A DNA stretch of 64,000 nt, taken from Camarhynchus parvulus. Its lineage: Eukaryota; Chordata; Aves; Passeriformes; Thraupidae. Shown here piece by piece: positions 25,365-37,810 of this stretch. Within the stretch, counting starts at the first letter, position 1, and the number at the start of each line of letters is the position of its first letter. Location: NCBI RefSeq assembly GCF_901933205.1, contig NC_044573.1, positions 33,700,993-33,764,992 on the forward strand, in the 5' to 3' direction. The notes below the pieces were generated by a model. It searched no databases. It had not been told where the DNA came from and saw nothing but the letters and a program-made list of their open reading frames with translations. Position numbers and translations under genes: made by a program.

Positions 25365-25762
25365 GAAACCTGACACAGAAGATGTCTCCATATTTTAAAA
25401 ATGTAGTGCAATCACTGCAAAGTTGTTTGGGCATTTTGGTATCAAGGAATAACGGTAAAGAAACCAGAAAAATGTGTTTCTTCAGAATCCCCTTGATGCC
25501 ATCTACAGCTAATGTACCAAATGCCATTCTGAATGCTTTGCAGCCACAAGGTGACAAAGTAGCTATCAGTGAGATAAGGCTTGTTCTGCTTGGAGCCGTT
25601 CTTGCAGTTACAACAGGGAAGTGATAAATTACAGACTTCAGTGGTCTTTCTGGACGAAAGGAAATGTTTGAGACAGTTACAGCTGAGATTAGCACTTTGG
25701 ATAAGAGAGTGACAGGAGATGAAAGAAGACCAGAAGCCTGCAAGAAAGATCACAAGATGTAA
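25365..25762 (+). pseudogene. Decayed reading frame of unknown origin
   Basis: From 25382 one plus-strand frame runs about 80 codons to a TGA-TAA pair (25622-25627), then continues in the same frame for about 45 codons to a stop at 25760-25762. The second part contains hydrophobic residues in 3-4 spacing (F, V, I, L, V within FETVTAEISTLDKRV), which suits a short coiled coil. The first part holds IRLVLLGAVLAV. The frame keeps protein-like composition on both sides of the stops, unlike its surroundings. I recognise no family; possibilities are a processed pseudogene, a non-retroviral insertion, or chance. The opposite strand is also open for 133 codons, which weakens the case. Confidence 0.22.
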
Positions 25763-26983
25763 AAGAAAAGACTAAAATATTCTGCTCATACAAATGCAAA
25801 TGATCATGGAATAATGAACTGAGCACCTGCAGGACAAAATTAAAGCAAGAAAAAATTGCAAACTGGATAAATTAGCTGGTTTAAAACTACTTGAGTTTTT
25901 ACTGTGGTCTGTGAATGAAACCTTTTGTTTTCAAATACCATGAAAAGTGTAAAGGAAAAGAAGGAAGTCCAGGAATGGAGATGAATTTTTTTCCTTCTCT
26001 AAGGATCTTAAACATACTCTAAGCAAAACCCACATGCTATTAGATTTGGGAATATGTCAAATATGCCTGATTTCTAGAAGGATCCAGAGGCAAAAATTGA
26101 CTAAAATGAATATCAGGGTAATAGCTTATGAAATAGCTGTGGAGTGTTTGTAAATATAGGTGCAAGTACTTGGCAGTGGGCAGCTCTGTCTGATAGAGTC
26201 TGCTTGTTCATGGTAACAGCCTCAATGCCTGCACTGACATTTTGGGCAGAATCCAACTGCCCTTTCCTTGCAGTGTTTCTGCTTTCAGTATGAAGCTAAC
26301 TTAAGCCATAAACCAGCATGTTGATTTTGAAGTTGTGGGAGGTTTCCATATGCAAAGGACTGGTCTGTCAGTTACTTTAATATAAACACTGTAAGTGTTT
26401 TGTAACATATCACAGTGTTTAGTGCTCCTGGTAACGTTCTCAAATGAGTGGTAATACAATCTTTCTTTTAATGAAGCTGAGTCTATCTTCAAATAAGAAC
26501 ATTAACTTGGAGATTTAGCTTGAATCTGTGGCTAGCAGACTCTTGAGGTATTTCCTAATAAAATGATCAATTTTTCTATGCAGTAATACATTGTGTGGAA
26601 AATCAGATTTTGTAGATGTGTGCTGGATGAAACAATGGAAGCTTCAGAGGCATAATCTGCCCGTGCTTCCAAGGGAGACTCTTTCAGCTTTAAGGATGCC
26701 AATGGTTAAGCAGGAATGTAGACAAAGAGAAAAACTTAGGGCCCAGCTGCTTTCCTGGCAGGACGAATGCATTAGATATTGTGCACCAACACAAATTGTG
26801 CTGGTTGAGTGTACCAACACAGCTTGCTACTTATTGATCTGTCTGGTAACAGAAAGTTAATCGTTGCTTGGGAGGTTTTGGGGATATATGAATTTGTGAG
26901 AAGCTTGTTGTATTTTTTCACATCCCCAGGAATCTAAGAAAAAGCTACCATTGAAAAATATAACTTAATTCTTCCTCTTCCAG

Positions 26984-27061
26984 AGAAGACCTGGTAAATA
27001 TGACAGTCTACATTCCAAACACAACGGCAAAGAAAAATACTTCCCCAGTTCTCATCACTTG
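26984..27061 (+). other. Candidate exon, plus strand, 78 bp
   Basis: A very good acceptor (ttaattcttcctcttccag) and a consensus donor (ttg|gtgagt) bound 78 bp, a multiple of three. Two frames are open throughout. Neither gives a product I recognise; one carries three N-glycosylation-type sequons (NMT, NTT, NTS) within 26 residues. Without a second exon in matching phase this stays a candidate. Confidence 0.25.
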
Positions 27062-30000
27062 GTGAGTGGAAGAGTTAGAAATAGGTCATGATTTTTGGGT
27101 ATTGGGATTTGACAGTATCGTTGGAGATAAGATGCAGAATACATCTGCTGAGTTGAGAAATACCATTCCACTGAGGAAAATCTCAGGCTTTGAGACCAGG
27201 TCTTTTATATCAGTCTCAAAGTCATTCTATGGCTGGAGAAATTTCAGGGATTTTGAGTTCTAGTCACATGCCTTAACCACAAAACTTCAAGTGTGTGGTC
27301 CTATGGCATCTCATCCCCTTGAATCACTGCTTTTTTATCTGCTTAACTGGACAGATGAAGATATTGAAAACTTTATTAATGTTAACAACACGCTTTCAAA
27401 GGAAGACTGTGACCTTCCAGTTGAATTATAGTTGTGAGTATCTCTTCTCCAGATTATTGCATTTAATTTGGTCAGTGTGTGTTCAAACATAACTTGGTCA
27501 ATATTCTGTGTGCAGCTCTTGGAGATCCCAATTGCAATTGTTTCTTTGCTTACTTTGGTACCTCACAGCTACACAGTGATATTTTCCTTTAACAAGATAA
27601 TCTAGTTAAAGGTAATTTAGTAAGTAATCATGAACATGGCTGGGTCTGGGTTGAATAGTCAAGCAATCCTTCAAGTCAAGGCAGGTTTTGATAATTTTTA
27701 CTAATCTTGTGGACTTCTGCTTGATTTACAAATGGATGTAAATGCCAGAAGAATATGAAGAAATGCAAGAATAAAGAATAATCACTGGCACTTGCTCAAT
27801 GACCATCTTGAAAAAATATTGATGAATTATTGATTTCTTATTGACCTGCCAACAGTAGCTTTTCAATTTAGTTCTGCACAGACAAAAAAAAGGTGGTTAC
27901 CTCATGTTGAGAAGACTACATCTCAGACATTAAGCCATAGGCTTGGCTTCAGGATGTTTTTCATAGGCTGTGGTTGTTCCTACACTGTTCCAGTAAAGAA
28001 ATAACCTATTCTGCCAGCTTCCTGGGTGGTGATTTCAATGATAGAGACTTTCATAGGATTACCTTCTCAAATTTTTTTATTTTATTCATACTTTGTCTGT
28101 GTGTCATCCTGTGAATGTCATTTTTTCCCACCTGAAATGTGTCCCCTCTTTCTAAAATTTCTTTGAACAATAGTTTGTAGATAATGTCTTTGAACTCTAA
28201 ATCCAGCTTATTGGGAAGCTTTAGCAAGGTCTAGAGGACATAAATGCAAATGGAAAAAAGATAGGATTCCAGGAAGCTTTACATCATTTAGTGGTATTTT
28301 GGGACCTAAGAATTCCTGTTAGAAATACAATCTCTTTCTTGGATATTCATGTCAGGATTAGTATTGAACCCCGAATTGATGGGAGCTGTTCAGTGCACAG
28401 GAGTCTGTAAGGTTATAAAATCAGAATGCTTGATTACAAAGAAATAAAAAATGCTCTTACATGAAAAGGATTTTGTTTACAGGCCGTGAAAAATGTAAGG
28501 TTTCCTTTAGCTCTGCACAGATTGTTGAGCATTTATCAGGCTTGCCTCCATGCTTATTTATACTGAGACTTTGCAGCAGCAACTATTTAATTTATAGCAA
28601 AACATAATAGGAATGGCAAAAGAAACTTTGGAAAACAAAAGTAACTGTGTGTGTTTTTATATATCTCCTCAATTAGCTACATCCCTTATAAAACAGCCGC
28701 TGCATTTCTGCTTCTTTACTGCAATGAGGATGCCCTGGACTTTCTTCTCATGTCACTTCTGCACAAGATGATTTAAAGTTTATTGACTTATTTGTGTAAT
28801 TTCATGCTGGGAATAGACTTTATATCAGTGTTTGGGAATGTGTTTGGTAATTGTGAAAATATTCTTCCTCCACTGCTTCCTTGCTTGAATATGTAACACC
28901 ATTAGAGGCTGTAAAACAGAGGGCTGTGCTAGACAGCAAAAGACAAGTTTATGGAAAGGGGACAGCACCAGATACCAGCTGTGAAGGCTCCCTTGTATCT
29001 GTCTTCTGCTCCTGCTATAAAACTAACTGCCTTTTCCAAGGGTGAGAAGTAATTCACAGTCCTTACAATAGATTAATTTCTACTGACTCAAGAGTTTTCT
29101 TATAAAAGACGAATTCTAAAAGAAATGTCTACCTCACTGGGTAACACGATTTGTTCCTAATCACTATTTTGTGATACAAATAGGTAGATGTTCAGATATT
29201 CTTCTATATCTAGAAAGAAATTTCCCAGTTAATGAATCACAGAACAAGTAATTCAACAAGATAATTGGCCAGGTAATAATTACATTAATTTAAGTAAAAT
29301 AGAAAGGGCATAGTAGCTTCAGTTAAACTGCAATTCACTTGCACAAACCAATTCCTGCACTGAGGAAAGAGCCAATATTTGCATTTGAACTCGCTGGATA
29401 AAGGGTCGGTTTATAATTACACTATTTAACATATGCAGATCAGACTACAGAAGATTCTGCATTGAAACTCAATGAGAAGAAATGAAAATTCCATGTCTGA
29501 ATATACAGTCTGACTGTATGATTACCAATAAGTTTCTCTGTATGACAAAAATAGATCTTAATCACTTTAAAGCCTTGAATAATTTAAAGCATTACGCCAA
29601 TAGAAGGGATAGCCAACAAATCATCACTTGTCTCAAAAAGATGTGGAGCACTCTTAGCCTCTTAACACTACTGAGAAATGTCATTAGCTGAGAGCTTTTC
29701 ACTTTGAAAGTCAGAGGTAAAGCTCTTACTTTATTCATGTGCACCCTTCAGCTCTTACGTGACAGAGTGAGCACTAAGCATCTGAAGTTGATAGGTTCTG
29801 ACCCTGGTAGGATGGAGACTAAGCTAATACCACTGAGCTAATCTGGAGAGCTACAGCCAAGCTGATGAGAGCCGTGACAAGAGCATTGTGTTACCACTGT
29901 GAATAACTGAACAACTAATTTTCTTCCACAGCCGCAACAAAAGAGTGCTTAACGTAAAATTGCCCAGGGATGAATTGGCAACATCCCCAAAAAGCAAATG

Positions 30001-33000
30001 CTTATGGGTCAGATTCCTGTATGCATAGCTCCACATCAGTGCTAGGCCTGTTCTTTGGAACCTTATCTTCCCAAAGAAACAGCAGCATAGTCTTTAACAC
30101 TTCTGTATGGTGTTTTGCATTCAGGACTTAAAAATTCCCACAGGGTCAGATGTGATCAGGAAAGGCTTATCTGCACCGTGCCTGGTTTGATACCTGCTGG
30201 CTTGCTAATTATCAAGGAACTAAATGCCCATTTGGACTCCTTGTTATTTACTTTAAATGCAATACATTCAACATTATCTGGTATCTCCTGTGCCTACTCA
30301 AAAACACATTAGTTGCAGCCATTTCACCTTTTTTTACCATCTCTTAACACTGTAAGACTTTTGTGCCACGGCCTGTACTTTTGGCATCACAGGCAAGGTG
30401 ACAGTGATTCCTGTTATTGTCCTTCCCCAGCACATATCCCCTAGCTGCCTACACAATTCATAGAAAGGCCTTTTTATAGTTGTCTGTGTAGTTTTTTGGC
30501 TTATATCCCTTATGCTATAACTTTCTGTGTCTGTCACAAGCTGGAACTTTCTTGAAAGACTTCAGGGGAAATTTTCAAGCTGTGTGCAAGAGCAAAACTA
30601 GGAAAGCTATATTATTTTGCTCATGTTAAAAAACCCTCCTGTGCCTTTTTCCTTGAGTTGCTCTAGTTCACCTAGCCTTTGGAGAAGAACTTGAAATCTA
30701 GAGATGCAAAGGGCTTTGTAGCGTAAGAGAGCGTGGACTTCAGCTGAATCAGCTAAGTCTCAAATTTGCATTTTGCACATGTTGTGTAGAGACTTGCTAG
30801 AACCTTGTAGCCAAACCACTTTGTGCTTTGGGTATCCTCTTGTCACATTTTCTCTGCTGCACCTGGCTGAACCTGAATCAGATCCTAGAGATATTTTCTG
30901 TGAGTTGCCAAAGACCCCCTTTCCCAGAACAGAGGTCTGGAAGTGTCCCCTTCTTGTCACTGAGTTTTGCTCCAGTTATTTCAGGTAACACATTCATATA
31001 AGTTCCTTTACAAACCATTATTAATGTTCTTAAAAACAACTTAAAACCAGGATGTTTTGGGTCTCTGATGCTGCTATTTGCAGCAGGTACCTCTTATGGG
31101 TAAAAATCTCCCTTTTTTACCAACCTTACTAAGATTCATAGCTGGTTTATTCCTCTCCCTCCCCCGCTTTTTTTTTTTTGTTCTATATGAAGTATGCTTC
31201 AATGTAAATCTCTTTTTGCACCTTTTTTTTTCCCCCCATGTGATAGACTCTCCATGTACTTTTTGTCCTTTGCAGCCCAAATCTATATTTTCTGTACACA
31301 GGTATGACTTCAGATTGGAGGGGGACTTCAGATAGTCTGTCTGTGTCAGATATTATTCAGCATTTTTCTTAGAACTTGAATGATGGAAGAAGAAGTACAC
31401 ATATTAAGCAGAGATTTGACAGTAGAAAAACAAAAGGTTCTGTAACACATTATCCAAGGAGAATGAGCCATCTTGACTGTAGGAGATCTCAGAAGAATTT
31501 TTGTTTTTAATAGTTGTCAGTTAGGAATAATGTTTCCCAGATCTGAATAGATTTGGGAGATGTAGAATTCACATGGATTTCAGATAGCCATTGCTGGCCA
31601 ATTAATAGCAGTGTCTTTTTTCTGTTCCCAAAAGAATATCCTTCCTCTTAGTGTTAGGTGTCTTCATCTGATCCCTTTTATTCACTTATCGCCATTATTT
31701 CAGATAATTTCTTAATATCCTTAGCTTACTGAATGATATAGAAATCCTTTTGCGTCTCCCAATTTTGTGTGACTAGAAACTGTATTAGCACACTCCCTGC
31801 TTTTACACTGAGATGACTAAGATAAATATTAAATAAGATCAAACCAGGACAAACAATCAAGAAACTCTGCTGTATTAAAATACATCTAGAATGAGCACAT
31901 AGTCTGTTTTTTGTTCTTTGTTTTTTTTTTTCTTAATATGTTCTTTCTAACAGCATTACAGTTTTTGTACAAGAGCTACATTTTCTCCCATATAAGTGAT
32001 AATTTCCCATGTGGTGCTGTACTTTGCTGTAATCCAAACAGACTGACAAGCTTCTTTCCCCTTGTGTAGAAAAGCAGTTATTTTATTAAGTGAAAGTGTC
32101 AGGATAGTCTTACCAGATCTATTTGGTAAATCTACGTAATACTCTGCCTTCTGCATTTTGATTTTCTGCCTTTTCTTTTCAAAGTTAATCTTTCCTCTGA
32201 AATCTGTATGGCTTCCTTTCTGCACCATTGAAGTAAGCATAACAAATCTCTCCTGCATCTTTTAACTTTCCCCTGTAACTGTAGGGGTTTCTATATGATG
32301 ACTACCACTGATGCCAGCTTTTTGTATACATCAAGTCAAATTAAGCAACCTATTGTTTCATTTGTTATCCTTTTCAGAACCCTCATAATGACGAACCTCC
32401 TCCATATGAAAGCGTTAGCCTCTGAGTTTTCCTTCCATCTTGGATGCAGAAATCTCATTTTATTTTGTCATTATTGCTAGGCAGTCTTTCTATGTTATAT
32501 TGATTTGAGTCTATCCATATCTTTGCTCCACAGCTGCCAAGCTTTTTCTTCCTCTTTCCTGCCCTTCTTCTTTTCTGTATGGCTGACAAGTCTTTTATTT
32601 ATATTTTTTAAATCTAATTTGTAATGTGCATGTCAGTCTAAATTTTGTACCCTTTCATACTATTGTCTGTGCAATCTTAGGTCTGTCTTTGCTGATCAGT
32701 GTTTTTTCCTTCATTCTTTGTCAGCCCTTCATATTTCCTTATTTTACTTGATGTTTTGCATACTGTGATGTTTTGCTCACCTGTTTTGTATCTGTTTTTA
32801 TAATGTTCTCATTACTGCTATGAAATCTGAAAAAATAGTACCATCTGATAAAAAGGCATTTCTATTAAAAGATATTATACTGTGCACTATGGATTTGTCA
32901 AAGTGTCTTTAAAAGGTGCACTAACAAAGCTGAAATGCTGAATTTTTACATGTCATTGCAGAAGAGAAAAATATTTTAAAGTTTCTCACCTACTGCTGCT

Positions 33001-33360
33001 TTACTTTTGAATACACCTCTCCAGTTCATTAAAAAAGTGAATATTTTATTTTTCAAAATTATATAGAAGGGCATCAAGTTTTGTTCAAAGGAAAGAAGAA
33101 AGAGGCAGAAATATTCCAAATTAATTTTTCGTCTACTCCCTTGCAGTCAGAAAATCTCACTTAAAAGTCTGTGTTGATTTTCCATGTCCTCTACAGATGA
33201 GCACTGTGGCTGTAAGAGGACACATGACCCCTAAATGCTTATTGTGGATAGCTGGCAACATACAAGGCTCTAAATGTTTCCTGGTATTTTAAAGGTTTGT
33301 ACTGGCTTATCAGCAAGGCTCTGTATTGTAATGTGGCTGTGTTTTGCAACCTGACTGGTG

Positions 33361-33388
33361 AGCCAGAAAATTCCAGAATTTTCTGGCT
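33361..33388. repeat. Perfect 12-bp hairpin
   Basis: agccagaaaatt (33361-33372), the loop ccag, then aattttctggct (33377-33388), an exact inverted repeat. It has no T-run after it and is too short for a microRNA precursor. Confidence 0.9.
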
Positions 33389-36300
33389 GTTTCAGAGCCA
33401 GAATGGCCATTTCAGGGTATTGGTAGTGGATAGGCCAATACTAAATAATTAGATAAAGATGCTAATTGAAATGCTCTCCACTGGCAAGAAATGAATCTTG
33501 GGCTTAAAAAATACAAAGTACTTTGAAAATGTGGAATGGTATAAGGTTGTCAGAAATAAAAGCTGAAACTAAGTGTATTTCCCTGTCAGGTAATGTACTG
33601 TATAAGATCTAAGTCTTTATAAACTTCTAAATCTAAATGAAAAAGTGTCTGAAGATGCTTAAAATTAGCAGTATTTCAAAACAATTTTTTTCAAAATATA
33701 GCAACTCATAAATAAGATCAAATTACTATTACATATTAAACTGTGATCATGTTTATAATCATGGAGGGTAACACTATTTCAGCTTAACCAAAACTTTTAT
33801 TCTGTTTTCAGTATGCTGCTTAATTGCTTAATTAAGGCTTCTATTAGTATTTTAGAAAGACATATAATTTCACTAAATGCTGATATACTTCAGTATAAAA
33901 ATTAAAAATTGCATTTAATGATTTTCTTTTAAAATGTTTTTGTTTTTTGATAAATACAGCAAAACTATGGCCTCAGTTTGTGAAGGATTTCAGGTTTGTC
34001 TTCAGATTGACTTTACTGTGTTGTGAATATGTACTTGAAAGTCAGTTGAGGCAAAATGTTTTACTAATAGATGGCTGAGAAAAGGTTGATATTGTGAATT
34101 AATCATCAAAGGGAGCATCTTATGATTCTGTTCCAGTGTTCACTATTGCAGTACCGGCTCGCCTTCTACACCCAACTGATGGCAGGCCTGAAGGATCACG
34201 TTTAATATTTTCCTTTCAGGAATGAAGTTCTTGAGGTCATGGGCACTGGATGTTTATTCTAAAAATGTGAGTAATGTGGTTTTATTGTTGCTGATGTTGA
34301 TTTATCTTTGTTGGCTGGATGGCTAGAGTTTTTCTGTAGGAAGAGTGTTACTGCTTTGAGTATCATTGTTCAGAGAAGAGGACATAGAACAAGCACCTTC
34401 TCTACTTAATTGTGCAGTTCTTTCCAAGTCACTGGCTCTTTCTTATTCCTTGGTCACTTGAGGTGCAAAAGTGGATCAAATAAAATTCTTTTCAATAAGT
34501 GAGTGTATTAAAGTTAAGCCATCATGGATAAAAGGAAAAAATAGAAAGGAGTATGTGAGTGCTGCATTATTTAATGTGGATTCATTTCTGGGGCATGACT
34601 TTCAGAAGACTCTTGAGGCTTCAGTGCTGTTTGGATAGGTTTTGAGTACTGTATAAAACCATGTATTTCATCTTCTCATTCCTCAGGAAACCACAGGGTC
34701 ATACTGGAATGTCACAACAGCCATTTATTTCTTATTTATCAGTGCATGTGTTCTTGTATTGAATTACTTGTACTTTTATTTCATTTCACAACTCAGTTTC
34801 TGAGATTCAGACTAATCATGATGGCTCTTAGTGACTATTTCCTCCTGCAAAATTCTTTGAGCTTTCCTATCCCATGAGGCAAACAGAAGTTACAGCAATT
34901 TGCATTCAGGAATAATATTACCTGTAATTTTCTAAAATGCTGTTTTAACATGGCCAAATTTCTGGGTGACTAACTGTGAAATTACTGCTTTTTTATAAAT
35001 GCTTAATTTCAGCCCATAATGGAAAACCATTATAGAGTGCCCAAAGGCTGATATGGTAAGTGGTTTTCAGAGCTTTTCATTTGATAACAATTTTTGTTGA
35101 ATTAGTTATAGGATATATAAAGAAATAGTAAAAAGTTGCTCTAGTCTGCCAGAAACTTTGCTTATGCATCAGAAAATCATGAAAGCTGTGCCTTCATTCC
35201 AATTGGCAGAAGATGTCCAGCCTAAACTGCCAACTGAATAAACAAATTTTGCCAGAAGGTTAAATTGCTGATCGTTTATCTGAAAGATTATTTGGCCTTT
35301 GTGTCTTACTACTTGCTAAGTGACACAGAAACAAATACCAGTGTGGAAAATTGTCTTATTTTTAAACATGGAATGAATATTTTAGGATGGTGGACTTGCT
35401 CAGTGAGAAAATGTACTTCAGGATGGGAGAGAGAGGAACTGTCAGCACTTAAGGGATAAAGGACTCCATTATTTTGCTTCCCTTTCCTGTAGCTGTCTGG
35501 TTTTATGCCTACCAAGGTCCTGAGCACCCTAGAGCTAGAACTCTCACTTCCTGAAATGTTTTGTATGCCTTTATTTTGAAGACTATTAGAAGCCAATATC
35601 CTTGCTTTACTCAAGGCTAAGCTGTATTTCTATGCCAAAGCATCCTTGCGAAGTCTGAGTGAATTGATGGACTGAGCCAACTCTAAAAACACTGGCAAGC
35701 TGAATCCCGAATTAGGAACAAAAAGGTAATAAATTGTTCATGTAAAGCCATGTTCCCAGAAGAAGAATATTCCTCTTTGACTTAGCTTACCTTAGCATGC
35801 TTACCTGAGTTGAGTTCAGAAAAGGGTGGAATTTTCTTTCAAGATAATGTGTCTCTATTAAAATATCAATTGCAAAATCCTGCTGACAGTATGTGCTGTC
35901 AGTAGATACTAATGTCTTCAGGAACTCAGTATTACATTCATGGCATTTAAAAACCTGCTTCAATGCATTAGGCTGAACAGGGTTAGCAGAAGCAAGTATG
36001 GATTACATTTCTAAAAAATATATTAATACAAAATGTTGAAGCTTGTTACTGCGTGGCAAACCAAATTGTGGTTCCTCCAAGGTCAGTGGGTATTCTTATC
36101 AATAGCTTGGAGGAATTCTCCAGACATCATAAATGTTAAGACTTTCTTTTCACTACACCAGTATTAGAAATCCTTAATTTTATGTTAATTTACCAAAAAA
36201 CATCACTCAAAATTAAAATTTGGAAGTTGGACTTTTTAGGTCCATCAACAGCCATTGCTTTGAGTGTCTAAATATCGACTTATTGACACAGCTAATTCCT

Positions 36301-37724
36301 CCACCCCAGTATCAGGGACTCAGAGTACACGTGATCTGCCTTCTGATAATGTGCCTTGGTCCATGGTTGGAATCAAACCCAGTTCACATCCAAAGGACTT
36401 GAATCTAAGAATCTAAGCCACCCAGAAAAGAGCAGATATGTGGTGAGAAATTGGATAAGAGAGGTGACAAAGCTTTGATTCCTGGTTGCCACCAGCAAGA
36501 ATTGAAGCATGCCTTAGTCTGCATGAATCAAGCCTCTCACTGTGCCTCCAGCAGTGCTCCGATGGGGCATGAAATGTCATCACACAGGAAGGGCTCTTCC
36601 TACCCCAGTGTGAAACCTGTAGGCTGAGAGCATTAGTTATGGGCGTTTTCTGGAGGGAAGCATTGTCATATGGTATGCAGATCGAGTCTTCTGCCACACT
36701 TTAATCCTCTCAACACCGAGGGCATTTAAATATAGGATTTTTTTCCTCATGCTAGTCTTGAATTTTTTCATACTTAGTTACTTAGAAGTCAGCTGAGACC
36801 AGAAGTTCTTCAGGGCTTCAGGAGGTGATAAAGACCCTAACAATACCAGGACAATACACTTTTTAGAAGAAAACACTGTTGTTTGTTTTTTTTTTTCATT
36901 GAGTTCTGGCCCTGAAATGCAGGAATGTTGTCTAAAGACCGCAGATATGTGAAAACCTCCATACTTCTAAAATGAACCCAAAACTCTGTTGCAATAGTTA
37001 AACCTAAATAAGCTTTTTTTTTCTTTTATCTTGACACCTGGTCCCATCCAGGTTAAAACAGATGTATTTACCAGAAGTGTGTGAATATAGGTTCAGAACT
37101 ATTTTACATCATGTGTTCTGCCTCAAACAGTAACTAATTCAGCAAGTCCTGCTGTACAGTACTGCAAGATCACTGGAATCTCTTCTGGCCTTGTAGTGAA
37201 TGAATGTATGGTTTCATGCCAGGAATAAGCTATTAATTTGGACTACTACTCTGAACATCCTTTGTCTCTTTACCTGACTAAAACAGTGAAAATGTCTCTT
37301 TAGTCTGAAGACCAGGAAAACACAGAGTAGTAATCAATATAGATGTGTATTATTACAGTGTCCCCTTGGCAGGATATATCAAATTCATTGAAGATCTTTT
37401 AAAGTATTCCCAAATATTCTCCTAATAATTTATGAAAATTACTTTCTTGTAAAATGCTGCTTTAAGCAGGGAAAAAACCCTACACCATTGGAAGCTCAAT
37501 GCTATGAAAACAGCATCAATTTTCTTGATGAATTCATAGTTCAGAAGTAATTTGGTGTGAGTCTTCAATTCTGACGGTACATGTGACTTTGGCTAGATGC
37601 CTGGATATAGGCAGTGAGTAAACACAAAGTGGTGGAAATTATGTTGATCTCTTATGTTCCGTGTGCTAAGACAAATAATAGAAATACTTAAATATAGCTG
37701 CCAAAGCTATCTGTAATAAAAGTA

Positions 37725-37810
37725 CAAGAAAAAGAAACCAAAAAAACCACCACCACCAACAACAACCAGAAAAACCCACCAAACCCCCAAAAAAACCCAA
37801 AACCAAAACA
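37725..37810. repeat. A/C-rich low-complexity tract
   Basis: The plus strand is nearly all A and C, including a short CAC triplet run. On the minus strand it reads as a Trp/Phe/Leu/Gly-rich open frame (part of 37666-38100), which is an artefact of composition. Confidence 0.85.

Larger units (their letters stand above)
25763..37724. other. Long repeat-poor non-coding stretch
   Basis: About 12 kb with no confident transposon, gene or RNA gene. It is AT-rich throughout. A T-rich part on the plus strand spans about 31900-32830. It contains splice-like blocks at 26984-27061, 34220-34266 and 35013-35055 and a perfect hairpin at 33361-33388. The near absence of repeats fits a regulatory gene desert or a large intron. 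Confidence 0.5.

Noticed and set aside
36340..36415. ggttggaatcaaaccc, resembling a tRNA B box
   Set aside because: No A box at the right distance and no cloverleaf can be folded around it.
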